Assembly: GCF_900545795.1 (NCBI RefSeq)
Contig: NZ_URAR01000012.1
Location: forward strand, 3,145 to 67,144
DNA: 64,000 bases
Reading direction: 5' to 3'
Origin: an uncultured Veillonella sp.
GTDB taxonomy: Bacteria > Bacillota > Negativicutes > Veillonellales > Veillonellaceae
In this document: in pieces, positions 1 to 8,360 of the stretch
How the letters are laid out: every line of letters starts with the position of its first letter
How positions within the stretch are numbered: the stretch's first letter is position 1
Position numbers and translations under genes: made by a program
The notes under the pieces: model-generated
Seen by the model: the letters and a program-made list of their open reading frames with translations, nothing else
What the model was told of the DNA's origin: nothing
Databases searched by the model: none

Positions 1-399
1 TACAACAATGCGATTGTCTTCGCCATACCGAAGTTGGCGCGTTACATTTAACGATGAGGAAGTATAAATCCCCTCATGACGTCCCGCTTCAATGCCATTT
101 ACATAGACAACAGCGCGGTTGCCAATTCGATCAAAGCGCAAAAACACATCTGAACCAAGCCAGCGCTTAGGTATAAATACTTGCCGCTCATACCACATGG
201 TGCCACAATAGGCACGTTCTTCGGGCAACACAAAGACATCCTGTAACGCTGCGGGAACAGGTACTGAAATGTCGCGGGCTACTCCAGATTCATAGCTCTT
301 ATCCTTTGCAGGATCAAAGGCAAAAAACCATTGGCCATTTAAATCTAAGCAGTCACGAAATGCATTGTCTACTGGCTGTAATAACTCCATAGTACTCAT
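1..399 (-). CDS. Glycoside hydrolase family 2 (beta-glucuronidase/beta-galactosidase-like), N-terminal part
   Basis: The reverse strand reads 133 codons from ATG 399 to the window edge with no stop, so only the N-terminus is present. The translation contains LNGQWFFAFDP, YCGTMWYERQ, RFDRIGNRAVVYVNG and EAGRHEGIY. These are the signature blocks of the GH2 sugar-binding (jelly-roll) domain, as in beta-glucuronidases and beta-galactosidases. An AGGAGGAG ribosome-binding site lies 7-8 bases before ATG 399; a second ATG at 390 is less well placed. There is no signal peptide, so a cytoplasmic enzyme is expected. The catalytic barrel lies outside the window, so substrate specificity cannot be judged. 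Confidence 0.8.
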   Translation of the reverse strand, partial: MSTMELLQPVDNAFRDCLDLNGQWFFAFDPAKDKSYESGVARDISVPVPAALQDVFVLPEERAYCGTMWYERQVFIPKRWLGSDVFLRFDRIGNRAVVYVNGIEAGRHEGIYTSSSLNVTRQLRYGEDNRIVV

Positions 400-613
400 T
401 AATGACTCCTCCTATGCTTTCTTATCTAAGTATATACTATATATGCACTCATAGACAATTAATTTATCACTAAATTTAAGTGTTTTCTTTAAAATCTTAT
501 ATCAAAATTGTATAATTAACCATTTTGTTCTATGATAAAATATAAGTATATATTACATACCTTACTTATACATTCAATTACAAAGCATTATATAAATAAC
601 TGAGGAGAGTCCT

Positions 614-1294
614 ATGAGTAAAATTACTGAAAACACCCGCTACAATACAGTTATCTTCGATTGCGATGGCACCTTATTAAACACACTTGACGATTTAGCT
701 GATACGATGAATCATGTTCTAGCACTGTATCAGCATCCTACACGTACTCTTGATGAAATTCGCAGCTTCGTAGGCAATGGCCTAGGCAAATTAATTGAGC
801 GCAGCGTCCCTGCTGATACATCAACTGAGACTCAAACCGCTATGCTCGCTGATTTTAAATCCTATTACGCTGAGCATTGGCAAGATAAAACTGCACCGTA
901 TGAAGGTATTTATGAACTCCTAGACAGTTTAAAAGAACGGGGCTATAAAATAGCAGTTGTGTCCAATAAAATCCAAGAAGGCGTGACGGCCTTGAACGAA
1001 CAATATTTTAAAGGCTATTTTCCCGTAGGCATTGGTGAACGACCTGGTCTTGCGCGCAAGCCAGAACCAGATATGGTGTATGCAGCCTTAGATGAACTCA
1101 ATAGTAATAAAACGCAGGCTGTATATGTAGGAGATTCTGAAGTCGATTTAGCTACAGCACGCAATTCAAAATTACTCCCTATAGCTGTTACTTGGGGCTT
1201 TAGAGGCGAAGTATTCTTACTCAACCAAGGGGCTGAACACATTGCACGAAAACCTAGTGATGTGCTAAGCATATTAGAAGAGTTAAACAAATAG
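614..1294 (+). CDS. gph: HAD-family hydrolase, phosphoglycolate phosphatase-like
   Basis: This 226-residue protein has all four HAD motifs: the nucleophile motif FDCDGTLLN (Asp16 and Asp18), VVSNK near 116, the lysine in RKPEPD near 148, and VGDSEVD near 171 for Mg2+ binding. The cap between motifs I and II is the helical type of Gph/PGP phosphatases. Likely substrates are 2-phosphoglycolate or another small phosphomonoester in the cytosol; HAD specificity cannot be fixed from sequence. A GAGGAG site stands 7 bases before the ATG. It is one of the few plus-strand genes, divergent from the GH2 gene, and ends at the shared terminator near 1400. Confidence 0.82.
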   Translation: MSKITENTRYNTVIFDCDGTLLNTLDDLADTMNHVLALYQHPTRTLDEIRSFVGNGLGKLIERSVPADTSTETQTAMLADFKSYYAEHWQDKTAPYEGIYELLDSLKERGYKIAVVSNKIQEGVTALNEQYFKGYFPVGIGERPGLARKPEPDMVYAALDELNSNKTQAVYVGDSEVDLATARNSKLLPIAVTWGFRGEVFLLNQGAEHIARKPSDVLSILEELNK

Positions 1295-1305
1295 CCCCCC
1301 CTTGT

Positions 1306-1380
1306 TCTGAATCTCAATTAAATTACATAGTCCACTCTTTCGGAATCTCAACTAAATACATCGGACACTCGGTCTGAATT
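1306..1380. repeat. Degenerate direct repeat downstream of gph
   Basis: Two and a half copies of a roughly 34-base unit follow one another. They begin CTGAATCTCAATTAAA, CGGAATCTCAACTAAA and CTGAATTTCAAA. The copies have diverged and no ORF spans them. They lie between the gph stop and the bidirectional terminator. Confidence 0.5.
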
Positions 1381-1387
1381 TCAAAAG

Positions 1388-1422
1388 AAAAAGCTGTAAT
1401 ACCATGAGGTATTACAGCTTTT
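1388..1422. terminator. Bidirectional intrinsic terminator
   Basis: An inverted repeat of about 15 bp (AAAAGCTGTAATACC and its complement) surrounds the 4-base loop ATGA. A-rich and T-rich flanks give a U-tract in both directions. It can serve gph on the plus strand and the 83-residue gene on the minus strand. Confidence 0.85.
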
Positions 1423-1432
1423 CTATTACCAT

Positions 1433-1684
1433 TTATTCTTCACTTATAGGCGATACTTTAGGTAAATCCCAGTCAATTTCTTCCCAATACGTCTCGGACA
1501 ATTCAATGTAGTCACCTTTTTGTTTAAAGCTTCGATGTAAATACTCAAGGCCGCCATCTACAGCAACGGTCTTACAACTACAAAGTTTTACATCATGAGT
1601 CCATGTAGACTCTAGTATATCGGCGCAGTGACAACATTGAACTTTATTAGAAACAATTCGTTGTACCGTTATTTTTCGATTCAT
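1433..1684 (-). CDS. Small Cys-rich protein, DUF7695-like
   Basis: The product is 83 residues long. It carries CCHCADILES in the first third, then HDVKLCSC and VDGGLEYLHR. This layout (Cys pair, IES, HD, CxC, VDGG-YL-R) recalls a family of short Firmicute proteins of unknown function, probably metal-binding through the four cysteines. It has no signal peptide or membrane segment. It lies 16 bases downstream of the M20 peptidase gene on the same strand, so the two are probably co-transcribed, and it ends at the terminator near 1400. No function can be assigned. Confidence 0.7.
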   Translation of the reverse strand: MNRKITVQRIVSNKVQCCHCADILESTWTHDVKLCSCKTVAVDGGLEYLHRSFKQKGDYIELSETYWEEIDWDLPKVSPISEE

Positions 1685-1700
1685 TGTAATCCCTTAATAC

Positions 1701-2828
1701 TTACGCTTTCAGCTTAGCCGCTTCTTTAATGAGCTCCACAGCCAAACGCGCTGTATCATATAAATCTTTTTCTGGGATATATTCTTCCTTAGAATGAGGA
1801 TTGCGAATTCCCACGCCAAGCACTACGCTTGGTACACCATAGGCATTAAAGAAGCAAGCATCGCTACCGCCACCACCTTCAGTGATATTAATAGGGAATT
1901 CTAAATTTTCACAAGCACGCTTTGCCAATTGTACAGTCTCATGATCTTCGGCCACTTTAAATGGCGAATAATTTTTAATTACCGTTACCTCTGCAGTGGC
2001 GCCCATTTCACGAGCAACTAACTCAAAAGTGCGCACCGCATTGTCAGTAAGCTCTGTTAATTTTTCCTTATCGCGGCTTCTCGTTTCCATTACAATAGTC
2101 GCTTCTTCTGGCACTACATTCGTTTCTCGTCCACCATGAATAATGCCAATGTTAGCCGTTGTTTCTTCATCAATACGACCTTGAGGTAATTTAGTAATAA
2201 TATTCGCTGCTACAACAATAGCGCTAATGCCCTTCTCTGGGGAATTACCAGCATGGGCAGATTTACCAATAATGCGCGCTTCAATGCGGTTCTTCCCTGG
2301 CGCTTTACGCACAATGCGGCCTGGAGAGTTAATCGTATCAAAGACAAAGCCATACTGAGCCTTTAATAAAGAAGAGTTCATTACACGAGAGCCATTAACG
2401 CCCCCTTCTTCTGCAATATTGAAGACAATCTGTAAATCTCCATGAGGAATTTTTTGCTCATCAATCGTGCGCAATGCTTCTAAAATAGTGGCAATACCTA
2501 CCTTATCATCAGCCCCTAGTACAGTAGTCCCATCGGACGTGATAAGGCCATCTTTTAATTGAGGCTTTACATCCTTACAAGGCTGCACATTGTCCATATG
2601 AGCCGTTAACATAATCATAGGCGCCTCAGGAATAGTGCCCTTGCGAGTAGCTACTAGATTTCCAGCTGTACCACCTAATTTAGTACCACCATCATCTTCC
2701 ACTACAGTAAAACCTAAACCTTCTAAACGCTTAGTAAGTAAATCGGCAATCTCACGCTCGCCTAATGTTGGCGTGTACATTCTTAATAACTCAAAAAACT
2801 CATCAAGTAAACGCTTTTCTTGGATCAT
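1701..2828 (-). CDS. M20 family metallopeptidase, peptidase T-like
   Basis: This 375-residue protein has the M20/PepT layout: metal ligands in TAHMDN (His near 77), GADDKVG near 105, the general-base pair in AEEGG near 141, and a late GGGSDACFF. A lid domain (KSAHAGNSPEKG...) is inserted around 190-300. Such enzymes are cytosolic zinc amino- or tripeptidases; this subgroup resembles PepT-like proteins of Bacillus (YqjE type). A GGGAGG site precedes the ATG. The exact peptide specificity is not visible. The gene is followed closely by the 83-residue gene on the same strand. Confidence 0.87.
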   Translation of the reverse strand: MIQEKRLLDEFFELLRMYTPTLGEREIADLLTKRLEGLGFTVVEDDGGTKLGGTAGNLVATRKGTIPEAPMIMLTAHMDNVQPCKDVKPQLKDGLITSDGTTVLGADDKVGIATILEALRTIDEQKIPHGDLQIVFNIAEEGGVNGSRVMNSSLLKAQYGFVFDTINSPGRIVRKAPGKNRIEARIIGKSAHAGNSPEKGISAIVVAANIITKLPQGRIDEETTANIGIIHGGRETNVVPEEATIVMETRSRDKEKLTELTDNAVRTFELVAREMGATAEVTVIKNYSPFKVAEDHETVQLAKRACENLEFPINITEGGGGSDACFFNAYGVPSVVLGVGIRNPHSKEEYIPEKDLYDTARLAVELIKEAAKLKA

Positions 2829-2941
2829 AATGGCCTCCCTTTTCTAATTAATTTACATTCTACAAATTATTCGAAAATTAAACATACCTTTATACAATAC
2901 ATTTCGCTTTGATGAGCCTATTTTCCTTCTTTTTAAAATAA

Positions 2942-2968
2942 AAAGAGCAACTATTAAAGTTGCTCTTT
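2942..2968 (-). terminator. Intrinsic terminator of the DIP1984-family operon
   Basis: A perfect 11-bp inverted repeat (AAAGAGCAACT and complement) has a 5-base loop. On the minus strand it is followed by a T-rich tract, so it ends transcription coming from the gene at 3147-3623. Confidence 0.85.
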
Positions 2969-3018
2969 ATCCCCATACCCACCCTACATATATAATCAAT
3001 GATTGGTATTATCCTTGT

Positions 3019-3129
3019 TTAATTTGTAAGCATAACCTGTAAGTTGTATGGGCAAAAATTGTAAATCGTGCCGCGCCCCACAGCTGGAGTCAACATAGAC
3101 AGGGTATCATTCGCCTTATATATGCACCT
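3019..3129 (-). pseudogene. Possible decayed coding fragment
   Basis: Read on the minus strand, this stretch is open for 37 codons and contains NDTLSMLTPAVGRGTIYNF before a stop. A different frame continues with LPIQLTGYAYKLNKDN. It is richer in G+C than its surroundings. This could be the end of a gene with a frameshift, or chance. The protein family was not recognised. Confidence 0.2.
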
Positions 3130-3146
3130 TAACAATCTATTGAATT

Positions 3147-3623
3147 TTATATTTCGCTATATTCGACATACCAATTCGTCTTTTGAATCAATCGGTCTAA
3201 TTCTCGTGCTTCTTTAGCGTATTTATCAGCTTCTTTTTGCAATGATGATGCATCTAATACTGGTAGCACTTTTATCTCAGACTGTCTTCCACGAACATTA
3301 GGCACACTATACCGAGCATATTCACTATATGCTGAAGAAAGTCTAAATAAATAATCTCTGCGAACCAAAGCAGCCTGTAATGTTTCAGTAGTTGCTCTAT
3401 CCTTCTCATCTAGTACATAGGTAGACGCATTAATTCTCTGAATATTCGTAATCAAACGCAACAACTCTTCACTCTTTTGATGTTTTACTTTGATAAGAAT
3501 TTGTGGATCCTCTTGAGGAACCTCACCTTCTTGAATCTGTAAATTTCGTTCAATTCGGTCATGAAGATTATTTACAATCCCCAAGAGTGTACTTCGTTCC
3601 ATAATAGCTTCGGCTAGTTTCAT
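3147..3623 (-). CDS. DIP1984 family protein (septicolysin-like)
   Basis: The 158-residue product starts MKLAEAIMER and has the pattern of the DIP1984 family: NLQIQEGEVPQEDP near 30, an alternating helical middle, SEIKVLPVLD near 118, and a closing RELDRLIQKTNW. The protein is helical and hydrophilic with no signal peptide. Members were once annotated as septicolysin, but their function is unknown. It lies 16 bases downstream of the 428-residue gene on the same strand, which suggests an operon ending at the terminator near 2955. Confidence 0.75.
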   Translation of the reverse strand: MKLAEAIMERSTLLGIVNNLHDRIERNLQIQEGEVPQEDPQILIKVKHQKSEELLRLITNIQRINASTYVLDEKDRATTETLQAALVRRDYLFRLSSAYSEYARYSVPNVRGRQSEIKVLPVLDASSLQKEADKYAKEARELDRLIQKTNWYVEYSEI

Positions 3624-3639
3624 TTATGTCACCTGCTTT

Positions 3640-4926
3640 TTATAAATATCTTTTTGCTTCTAGAGCTTCTTGCTTATCCTTTGCGGAAGCCTTATGATTT
3701 CGCTCTCCCAACAATTCATCAGGCTTCGAAACCAAAGGGTCAATCCAATCGGCCTTAGCTAATATCCAAGATATTAGATTATCATCCTTGGACTGTGTCG
3801 CTAAAATATTTGCATATGTTCTTATATCTTGAGCTAGTTTATAATCCTCAATTGTATTCAGCAAGGCTCTTGTCTTACCTTTTTCTTTATTAATACGCTC
3901 TATTAATAATTCTTTTCTTTTTTCCTCTTCTAACCACAATCGATGCTTTTCTTCTCTAGCTTCTCGTTCTTCTTTAACGACCCTATATTCTTCATAAATT
4001 GAAGCTATAATTTCTGGCATCAAATTCTCAAGTTTTTTATCTTCTCCATCTTTTATAAATTTTCGTTGACTAAATTTTATACGAAATATCCCAGTTGGCA
4101 CTTTATCATATTTTCTAATTTGTGGTTTTACTGCCCATTTATTATTTTTTACTGCATCTTCATATATGATTAAATCCCGTGCTTCTTTCTTTGTAATTTC
4201 ATGAGGCACCTGATTTAACTTTTCAACAATATCAAATCGAACTTCATCTCCCCCAAATTTAAGTGTACAATTTTCAGTAACTTCAACACCTAATAACTCA
4301 AAGGTTTTAAATATAATATCTAGCAAAGAGTATAGTCTTGGCAAGCTACTTTTTGAAACATCCATAGCAAATCGTGGTTCATTTATATATTCCCTAGTAC
4401 TGTAATCATAATAATTTCTACGATCTTGACGCGCTCTATTTAACCATCTCTCAATACTATTCTTTAATTTCACTACACGATTATGTAATCGCCCCGTTTT
4501 AGATATATCTACTGAAAAAGCAATCTTTTCAATTTTTCTTATCTCTTCTGCAGATAAAAAAAGTAAACGTTCTTTGAATCTTTCGTGCTCATAAACTCTA
4601 ATATCATTATCAGTCAAACCATTTTTATCCAAGCCGGAATTCAATGACTTTACTTCAGTTGTTCTATTAAATTTACGTTTTTCTAAAATAACAACTTCTT
4701 CTTTGGCAAAATATTCTAATGTAGGCTTTAAATCTGATACGTCTTGACCAGAGTGTAACTTTCCCCAATATACGTTATCTGGTTTTGGTATATGGTAGTA
4801 TTCACAAATCTGTTTTAACTCTTTTATAGAAGTATTATATTTATTTGCTACTCTAGTTATACCAAGTTCCCATAAATCATTATAAAGAGTCTGCCGCGAT
4901 ACTTTTATACTATCATTCCAACTCAT
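3640..4926 (-). CDS. Hypothetical protein with N-terminal HTH-like domain
   Basis: The protein is 428 residues long. Its first 60 residues (SRQTLYNDLWELGITRVANKY...IPKPDNVYWGKL) match the N-terminal module of many uncharacterised bacterial proteins. In these, a helix-turn-helix-like segment is followed by IP-P--YWAKL. The middle is mixed alpha/beta, and residues about 310-370 form a highly charged helix rich in EER/KEK, probably a coiled coil. A role in DNA binding or regulation is inferred from the N-terminus only. It is the first gene of a pair with the DIP1984-family gene. Confidence 0.6.
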   Translation of the reverse strand: MSWNDSIKVSRQTLYNDLWELGITRVANKYNTSIKELKQICEYYHIPKPDNVYWGKLHSGQDVSDLKPTLEYFAKEEVVILEKRKFNRTTEVKSLNSGLDKNGLTDNDIRVYEHERFKERLLFLSAEEIRKIEKIAFSVDISKTGRLHNRVVKLKNSIERWLNRARQDRRNYYDYSTREYINEPRFAMDVSKSSLPRLYSLLDIIFKTFELLGVEVTENCTLKFGGDEVRFDIVEKLNQVPHEITKKEARDLIIYEDAVKNNKWAVKPQIRKYDKVPTGIFRIKFSQRKFIKDGEDKKLENLMPEIIASIYEEYRVVKEEREAREEKHRLWLEEEKRKELLIERINKEKGKTRALLNTIEDYKLAQDIRTYANILATQSKDDNLISWILAKADWIDPLVSKPDELLGERNHKASAKDKQEALEAKRYL

Positions 4927-5010
4927 CTTTCATCGCCTCTTTTAGATTAATAGACAATTTTTTACTGTCACACGAATATTTCCCTAGCGAAAACCCATAT
5001 TCAAAAAGCT

Positions 5011-5355
5011 CTAAATCTTTTGTTCTGAGTTTTCGCTTAATATAAAAAGCAGCTCTTGCCTTAACTTACCAAATTCTTCTACCATTGTATTTAAACTTCT
5101 TTCTATATTTTCTACATGTACTTCTGAAATTGTCCCATGCTTATAGGCAATCAATCTATCTGGAACAATATGATATGACCAACTTTCACTAAATCTACTA
5201 TCTCGTTCTTCATTATGGATAGCAAAACCTATAGGAAGCAAATTATTACGCATTCCTACCCCTACAGCTAGATGTGATATACCTAAATAATCACCAGCAA
5301 TTTTCAAAGTGACCTTCTTACAATTTCTAATATCTTCATCTGTATATTTAGCCAT
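5011..5355 (-). CDS. Small hypothetical protein, phage-type HTH-like
   Basis: The 114-residue reading from ATG 5355 begins MAKYTDEDI. An AGGGGGGG tract sits 5-6 bases before it, whereas the longer in-frame start at 5376 has no good site. The segment IAGDYLGISHLAVGVGMRNNLLPIGFA followed by SWSYHIVPDRLIAYK resembles small prophage or conjugative-element proteins. In those, a short DNA-binding helix pair recognises whether a pattern is present. The C-terminal third is helical. Exact function is unknown. The gene stands alone in the accessory island. Confidence 0.6.
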   Translation of the reverse strand: MAKYTDEDIRNCKKVTLKIAGDYLGISHLAVGVGMRNNLLPIGFAIHNEERDSRFSESWSYHIVPDRLIAYKHGTISEVHVENIERSLNTMVEEFGKLRQELLFILSENSEQKI

Positions 5356-5572
5356 AATGCCCCCCCTACGTAACATCCTAATATTCTACTAAATACTTCT
5401 TTGCATACAATAAAAGTTTAATTTCTCACACTCTATATATTCTATTATTTACTTAAGAAATCCTTTAGTACATTATTAACTTATTAGCCTTTATTATTTT
5501 TAACCTCACCACTCAGCAAGTAAATAATCTATATATTTCAAACCAGTATACAAAACACTATAAAACATATTA

Positions 5573-5773
5573 TTAAATGACATACTCTCCTCGACCTTTC
5601 AGCCATTGATGTAGAAACTTACCTTTAGATGATGCAGAAAGAAATGATTCAAATAACGCTTTAGTACAATTAGGATAATGATATACAGCCCCATTTAAAA
5701 AGTGTACTTCAATAATACCTGATTCATAACCAATAGCGGCTATATTAGATGATGTTACCGGAAATAATTTCAT
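5573..5773 (-). CDS. KTSC domain protein
   Basis: The 66-residue product is essentially one KTSC domain: VTSSNIAAIGYESG, then the beta hairpin EVHFLNGAVYHYPNC, then ASSKGKFLHQWLKG. The domain occurs in phage-related proteins and at the C-terminus of some nucleic-acid enzymes such as certain lysyl-tRNA synthetases, and its role is not established. An AAGGAGA site precedes the ATG. It is separated from its neighbours by AT-rich gaps and is probably a single-gene transcript. Confidence 0.72.
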   Translation of the reverse strand: MKLFPVTSSNIAAIGYESGIIEVHFLNGAVYHYPNCTKALFESFLSASSKGKFLHQWLKGRGEYVI

Positions 5774-5881
5774 ACTGCATCTCCTTTATATTAAATAAAA
5801 ATACTCTTATCATTTATATACTAATTATACTCTGACCAAATATGATATGCTTTTCATTATACTGCTCTATTCTCTTTAAAT

Positions 5882-8107
5882 TTAGTAAGAAATGACCTTA
5901 TTTTTATCTGAATCCTCAGCATCAATAAACTTTAAAATTGAATCTATTTCTCTTTTTAACAAATCATCATTAATATCAATTGCTGGTTGAAAAATATTCA
6001 TATTCCCCTCAAAATGATTAAAGTCATTTATTAACGTCTTCTTTGAAGTTAAAAACACCCTTTTCCGTACAGCATCTAAAGATTTTCCGTTATACGCACA
6101 AGAAATTATTTTTCCCAATTGTAAATATCTTCCTTCAACTGAGTATTTTCGACACAGTACCTCTTCAATAATTAATCGTAGCGCTAAATATGAAAATGAA
6201 TGCACTAAGGTTCTATTAAGTAACCTATATTCATCGTTTCTAATTATTTGTAAACTATTAAGACTCCCATCATATAATAACTCCTTAAATTTATCTATTA
6301 TTCCCTGCGAGTCAATACGATAACTATCCCGCTCATTGGTCTTATCATCTTTTAAAAATAAATCATAATATATTTTACCTATATCAACATACTCTGTTTT
6401 ATATCCATGCATTACTTGCGAAAGCTTTTCTTTAATATCATATGAAACTAACCCTGAATATCCTCTCATAAAAGGTATTAAAGAGATTAAATATATAGAT
6501 TGGTCTTGAACCTGCAATGAATTGGGATCTTTTAATAATTGAACAAACGCTTCTATGTTGCATATCAAACTACTTTCAGAGTCACTCAGTTCAATAAACC
6601 CATTCTCACATCCTGAAGAATTATTGAAAATATACATTCTATATTTATTTCCTATTTGCCCACGTACCAAGCGTAATAAATCTGTATTATGTGTTAAAAT
6701 AATTACTTCCTTTTCTCGTAATATTTTTGCAATAGCATAGACAATTTTATTTTTATATATTGAGTCAAAACTTGATATTGGATCATCAATAACTATTATT
6801 GGCTCACTTGCTTTATTAGCTTTAATGAGCTCAAAAGTTAAAGATATGAAGTTTTGTTCCCCTGTACTCAAGGGTAACTTAGCCCGTTCGACATGTAATA
6901 AGCTCGATTTGTCAAGACTTATAACTAAATCTTTATTATCTCTTTTTATAGTGAGTTCTTTTTCCATGCTCTCCTTCACTACTTCTTGTAAATAGAAAAA
7001 GTCCTCGTCATTTAGTTCAAACTTATTTTGAACCAATAAATTATATTCGTTTTCTAACTTCAATATATCAGATTTGTTTATATAATCAATTAAAACTAAA
7101 TGGTATTCATTAATATATTTATCTATATCATTCGATATGTCTAACTTCAATTGATTAAAATCACTAATATCTCCAGTATTTAAAATATCTAATATTTGCT
7201 CCTTTATTTTATATGGAGTACCTTCTTGCATTTCATTTATATCATCCATAATCTCTTTAAATTCTATATTCAATCTACCTATAATTTTAGACTTATGTTT
7301 ATTTTTCTTATCTAGTACACGATGTAAATCTACATTTTGTGTATCACAAACAATACACTCTGTTCTGTCTTCATACTTTTTTAAAACTTTTACAGCAAGG
7401 TTAACCTCTTCATATTTTTGCACTTCAGGAACTGGTTCTAATTCATTCAATGTAATTTTCAAAATTTTATAAATAATAGAGTGTTTATCATTTAATGACC
7501 TCGTCAAAAATGCTCTTTTTTCTTCATCTAAGTTTTCTGATTTTTCTACTTTATGATAATTATCCACTATAAATTTTAAGTCTATAGGCGTAATGCTTTC
7601 TTCATAACCACGAGTTTTGGCAAGATTAAATAATAATTTATATAATGGGCTATTTATTGTTTTTAAATAATTTAATATTACTGACTTAGTAGATGTAATG
7701 CCTAAAGTCTCTTTAATTTCATCATGAATTTTAATTGCTAATGATCGTAATCTTATTTTAATTTCTTCCTTTAATTTATATTGCTTTCTAATTTTATCTC
7801 CTAAAAAAAGCTCATTTGCGTCTCCTTCTATAACATTTCTTTCAATCTGATCCTTAATGACAAAAAATACATTATCTCCATTAATGTGATTATTATAATC
7901 ATACTGAAGATTATTTCGATCATCTTCTTCAATAAGCTTTAATAGCGAAGTTTTGCCTGTTCCGTTGGCTCCATAAAGTATTGCAATCTTAGACTTATTC
8001 AATTTTATTTCATTATGTTTTACTAAATTATTAAATTCAGATTCAAAAATTCCATCTCTTATAATTTTTTCAAATTTTAATATATGTTCCAAATTTATAA
8101 CCTCCAT
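5882..8107 (-). CDS. RloC/PrrC-like AAA ATPase, candidate anticodon nuclease
   Basis: The 741-residue product has an ABC/SMC-type ATPase split by a long helical insert. Walker A GANGTGKT is at 46-53, a CxxC (ECIVCD) hook-like motif at 251-254, an ABC signature LSTGEQNF near 415, and Walker B VIDDPISSFD near 437, with an H-loop THNTD after it. The C-terminal region has R-x3-E (LRLIIEEV, near 646) and a later NDFNHF His near 696. That resembles the Arg-Glu-His catalytic triad of PrrC/RloC anticodon nucleases. ATPase, zinc hook and C-terminal nuclease together are the RloC plan, but the E-to-H distance (about 50) is longer than I recall for PrrC. An alternative TTG start at 8092 has a better ribosome-binding site (GGAGG, 8 bases). 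A LexA-type box lies about 75 bases upstream. The call is by motif, not by search. Confidence 0.6.
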   Translation of the reverse strand: MEVINLEHILKFEKIIRDGIFESEFNNLVKHNEIKLNKSKIAILYGANGTGKTSLLKLIEEDDRNNLQYDYNNHINGDNVFFVIKDQIERNVIEGDANELFLGDKIRKQYKLKEEIKIRLRSLAIKIHDEIKETLGITSTKSVILNYLKTINSPLYKLLFNLAKTRGYEESITPIDLKFIVDNYHKVEKSENLDEEKRAFLTRSLNDKHSIIYKILKITLNELEPVPEVQKYEEVNLAVKVLKKYEDRTECIVCDTQNVDLHRVLDKKNKHKSKIIGRLNIEFKEIMDDINEMQEGTPYKIKEQILDILNTGDISDFNQLKLDISNDIDKYINEYHLVLIDYINKSDILKLENEYNLLVQNKFELNDEDFFYLQEVVKESMEKELTIKRDNKDLVISLDKSSLLHVERAKLPLSTGEQNFISLTFELIKANKASEPIIVIDDPISSFDSIYKNKIVYAIAKILREKEVIILTHNTDLLRLVRGQIGNKYRMYIFNNSSGCENGFIELSDSESSLICNIEAFVQLLKDPNSLQVQDQSIYLISLIPFMRGYSGLVSYDIKEKLSQVMHGYKTEYVDIGKIYYDLFLKDDKTNERDSYRIDSQGIIDKFKELLYDGSLNSLQIIRNDEYRLLNRTLVHSFSYLALRLIIEEVLCRKYSVEGRYLQLGKIISCAYNGKSLDAVRKRVFLTSKKTLINDFNHFEGNMNIFQPAIDINDDLLKREIDSILKFIDAEDSDKNKVISY

Positions 8108-8180
8108 ACCTATCCCATTTTATAAAAACTAAATGTGTACTTCCTCGAGCTTATCTAACTATATTCAACTCCACCAATAA

Positions 8181-8192
8181 GAACATTTGTTC
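8181..8192. promoter_or_regulatory. LexA/DinR-type SOS box
   Basis: GAACATTTGTTC is a perfect match to the Gram-positive SOS consensus GAAC-N4-GTTC. It lies inside a longer perfect palindrome (8179-8194, AAGAACA-TT-TGTTCTT). It stands 74 bases upstream of the ATPase gene and is not inside any gene, so DNA-damage control of that gene is the simplest reading. Confidence 0.65.
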
Positions 8193-8262
8193 TTACTTTT
8201 ATTCTATGATAAATATATTGAAAATTCAACAATACTATTATAATTATTATGCATACTAATAC

Positions 8263-8307
8263 GAACATAAAAAAAGAGCAAACTATATAGCTGCTCTTTT
8301 TATGTTC
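8263..8307. terminator. Intrinsic terminator between the HEPN-like gene and the ATPase gene
   Basis: The arms GAACATA plus AAAAAGAGCA and their complement form a stem of about 16 bp with a 2-base bulge and an 11-base loop. A T-rich run lies inside each 3' arm. It separates transcription of the 351-residue gene from the ATPase gene. Confidence 0.75.
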
Positions 8308-8360
8308 ACATTTATTCTTATTAATTATCCATAATTTATTTTAACTTTTTAAATATGGCT

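Larger units (their letters stand above)
2829..3146. other. Intergenic region between the peptidase gene and the accessory island
   Basis: This gap holds the ribosome-binding site and probably the promoter of the M20 gene, a terminator at 2942-2968, and a GC-richer stretch at about 3019-3129 that may be a decayed coding fragment. Nothing else was seen. Confidence 0.6.
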
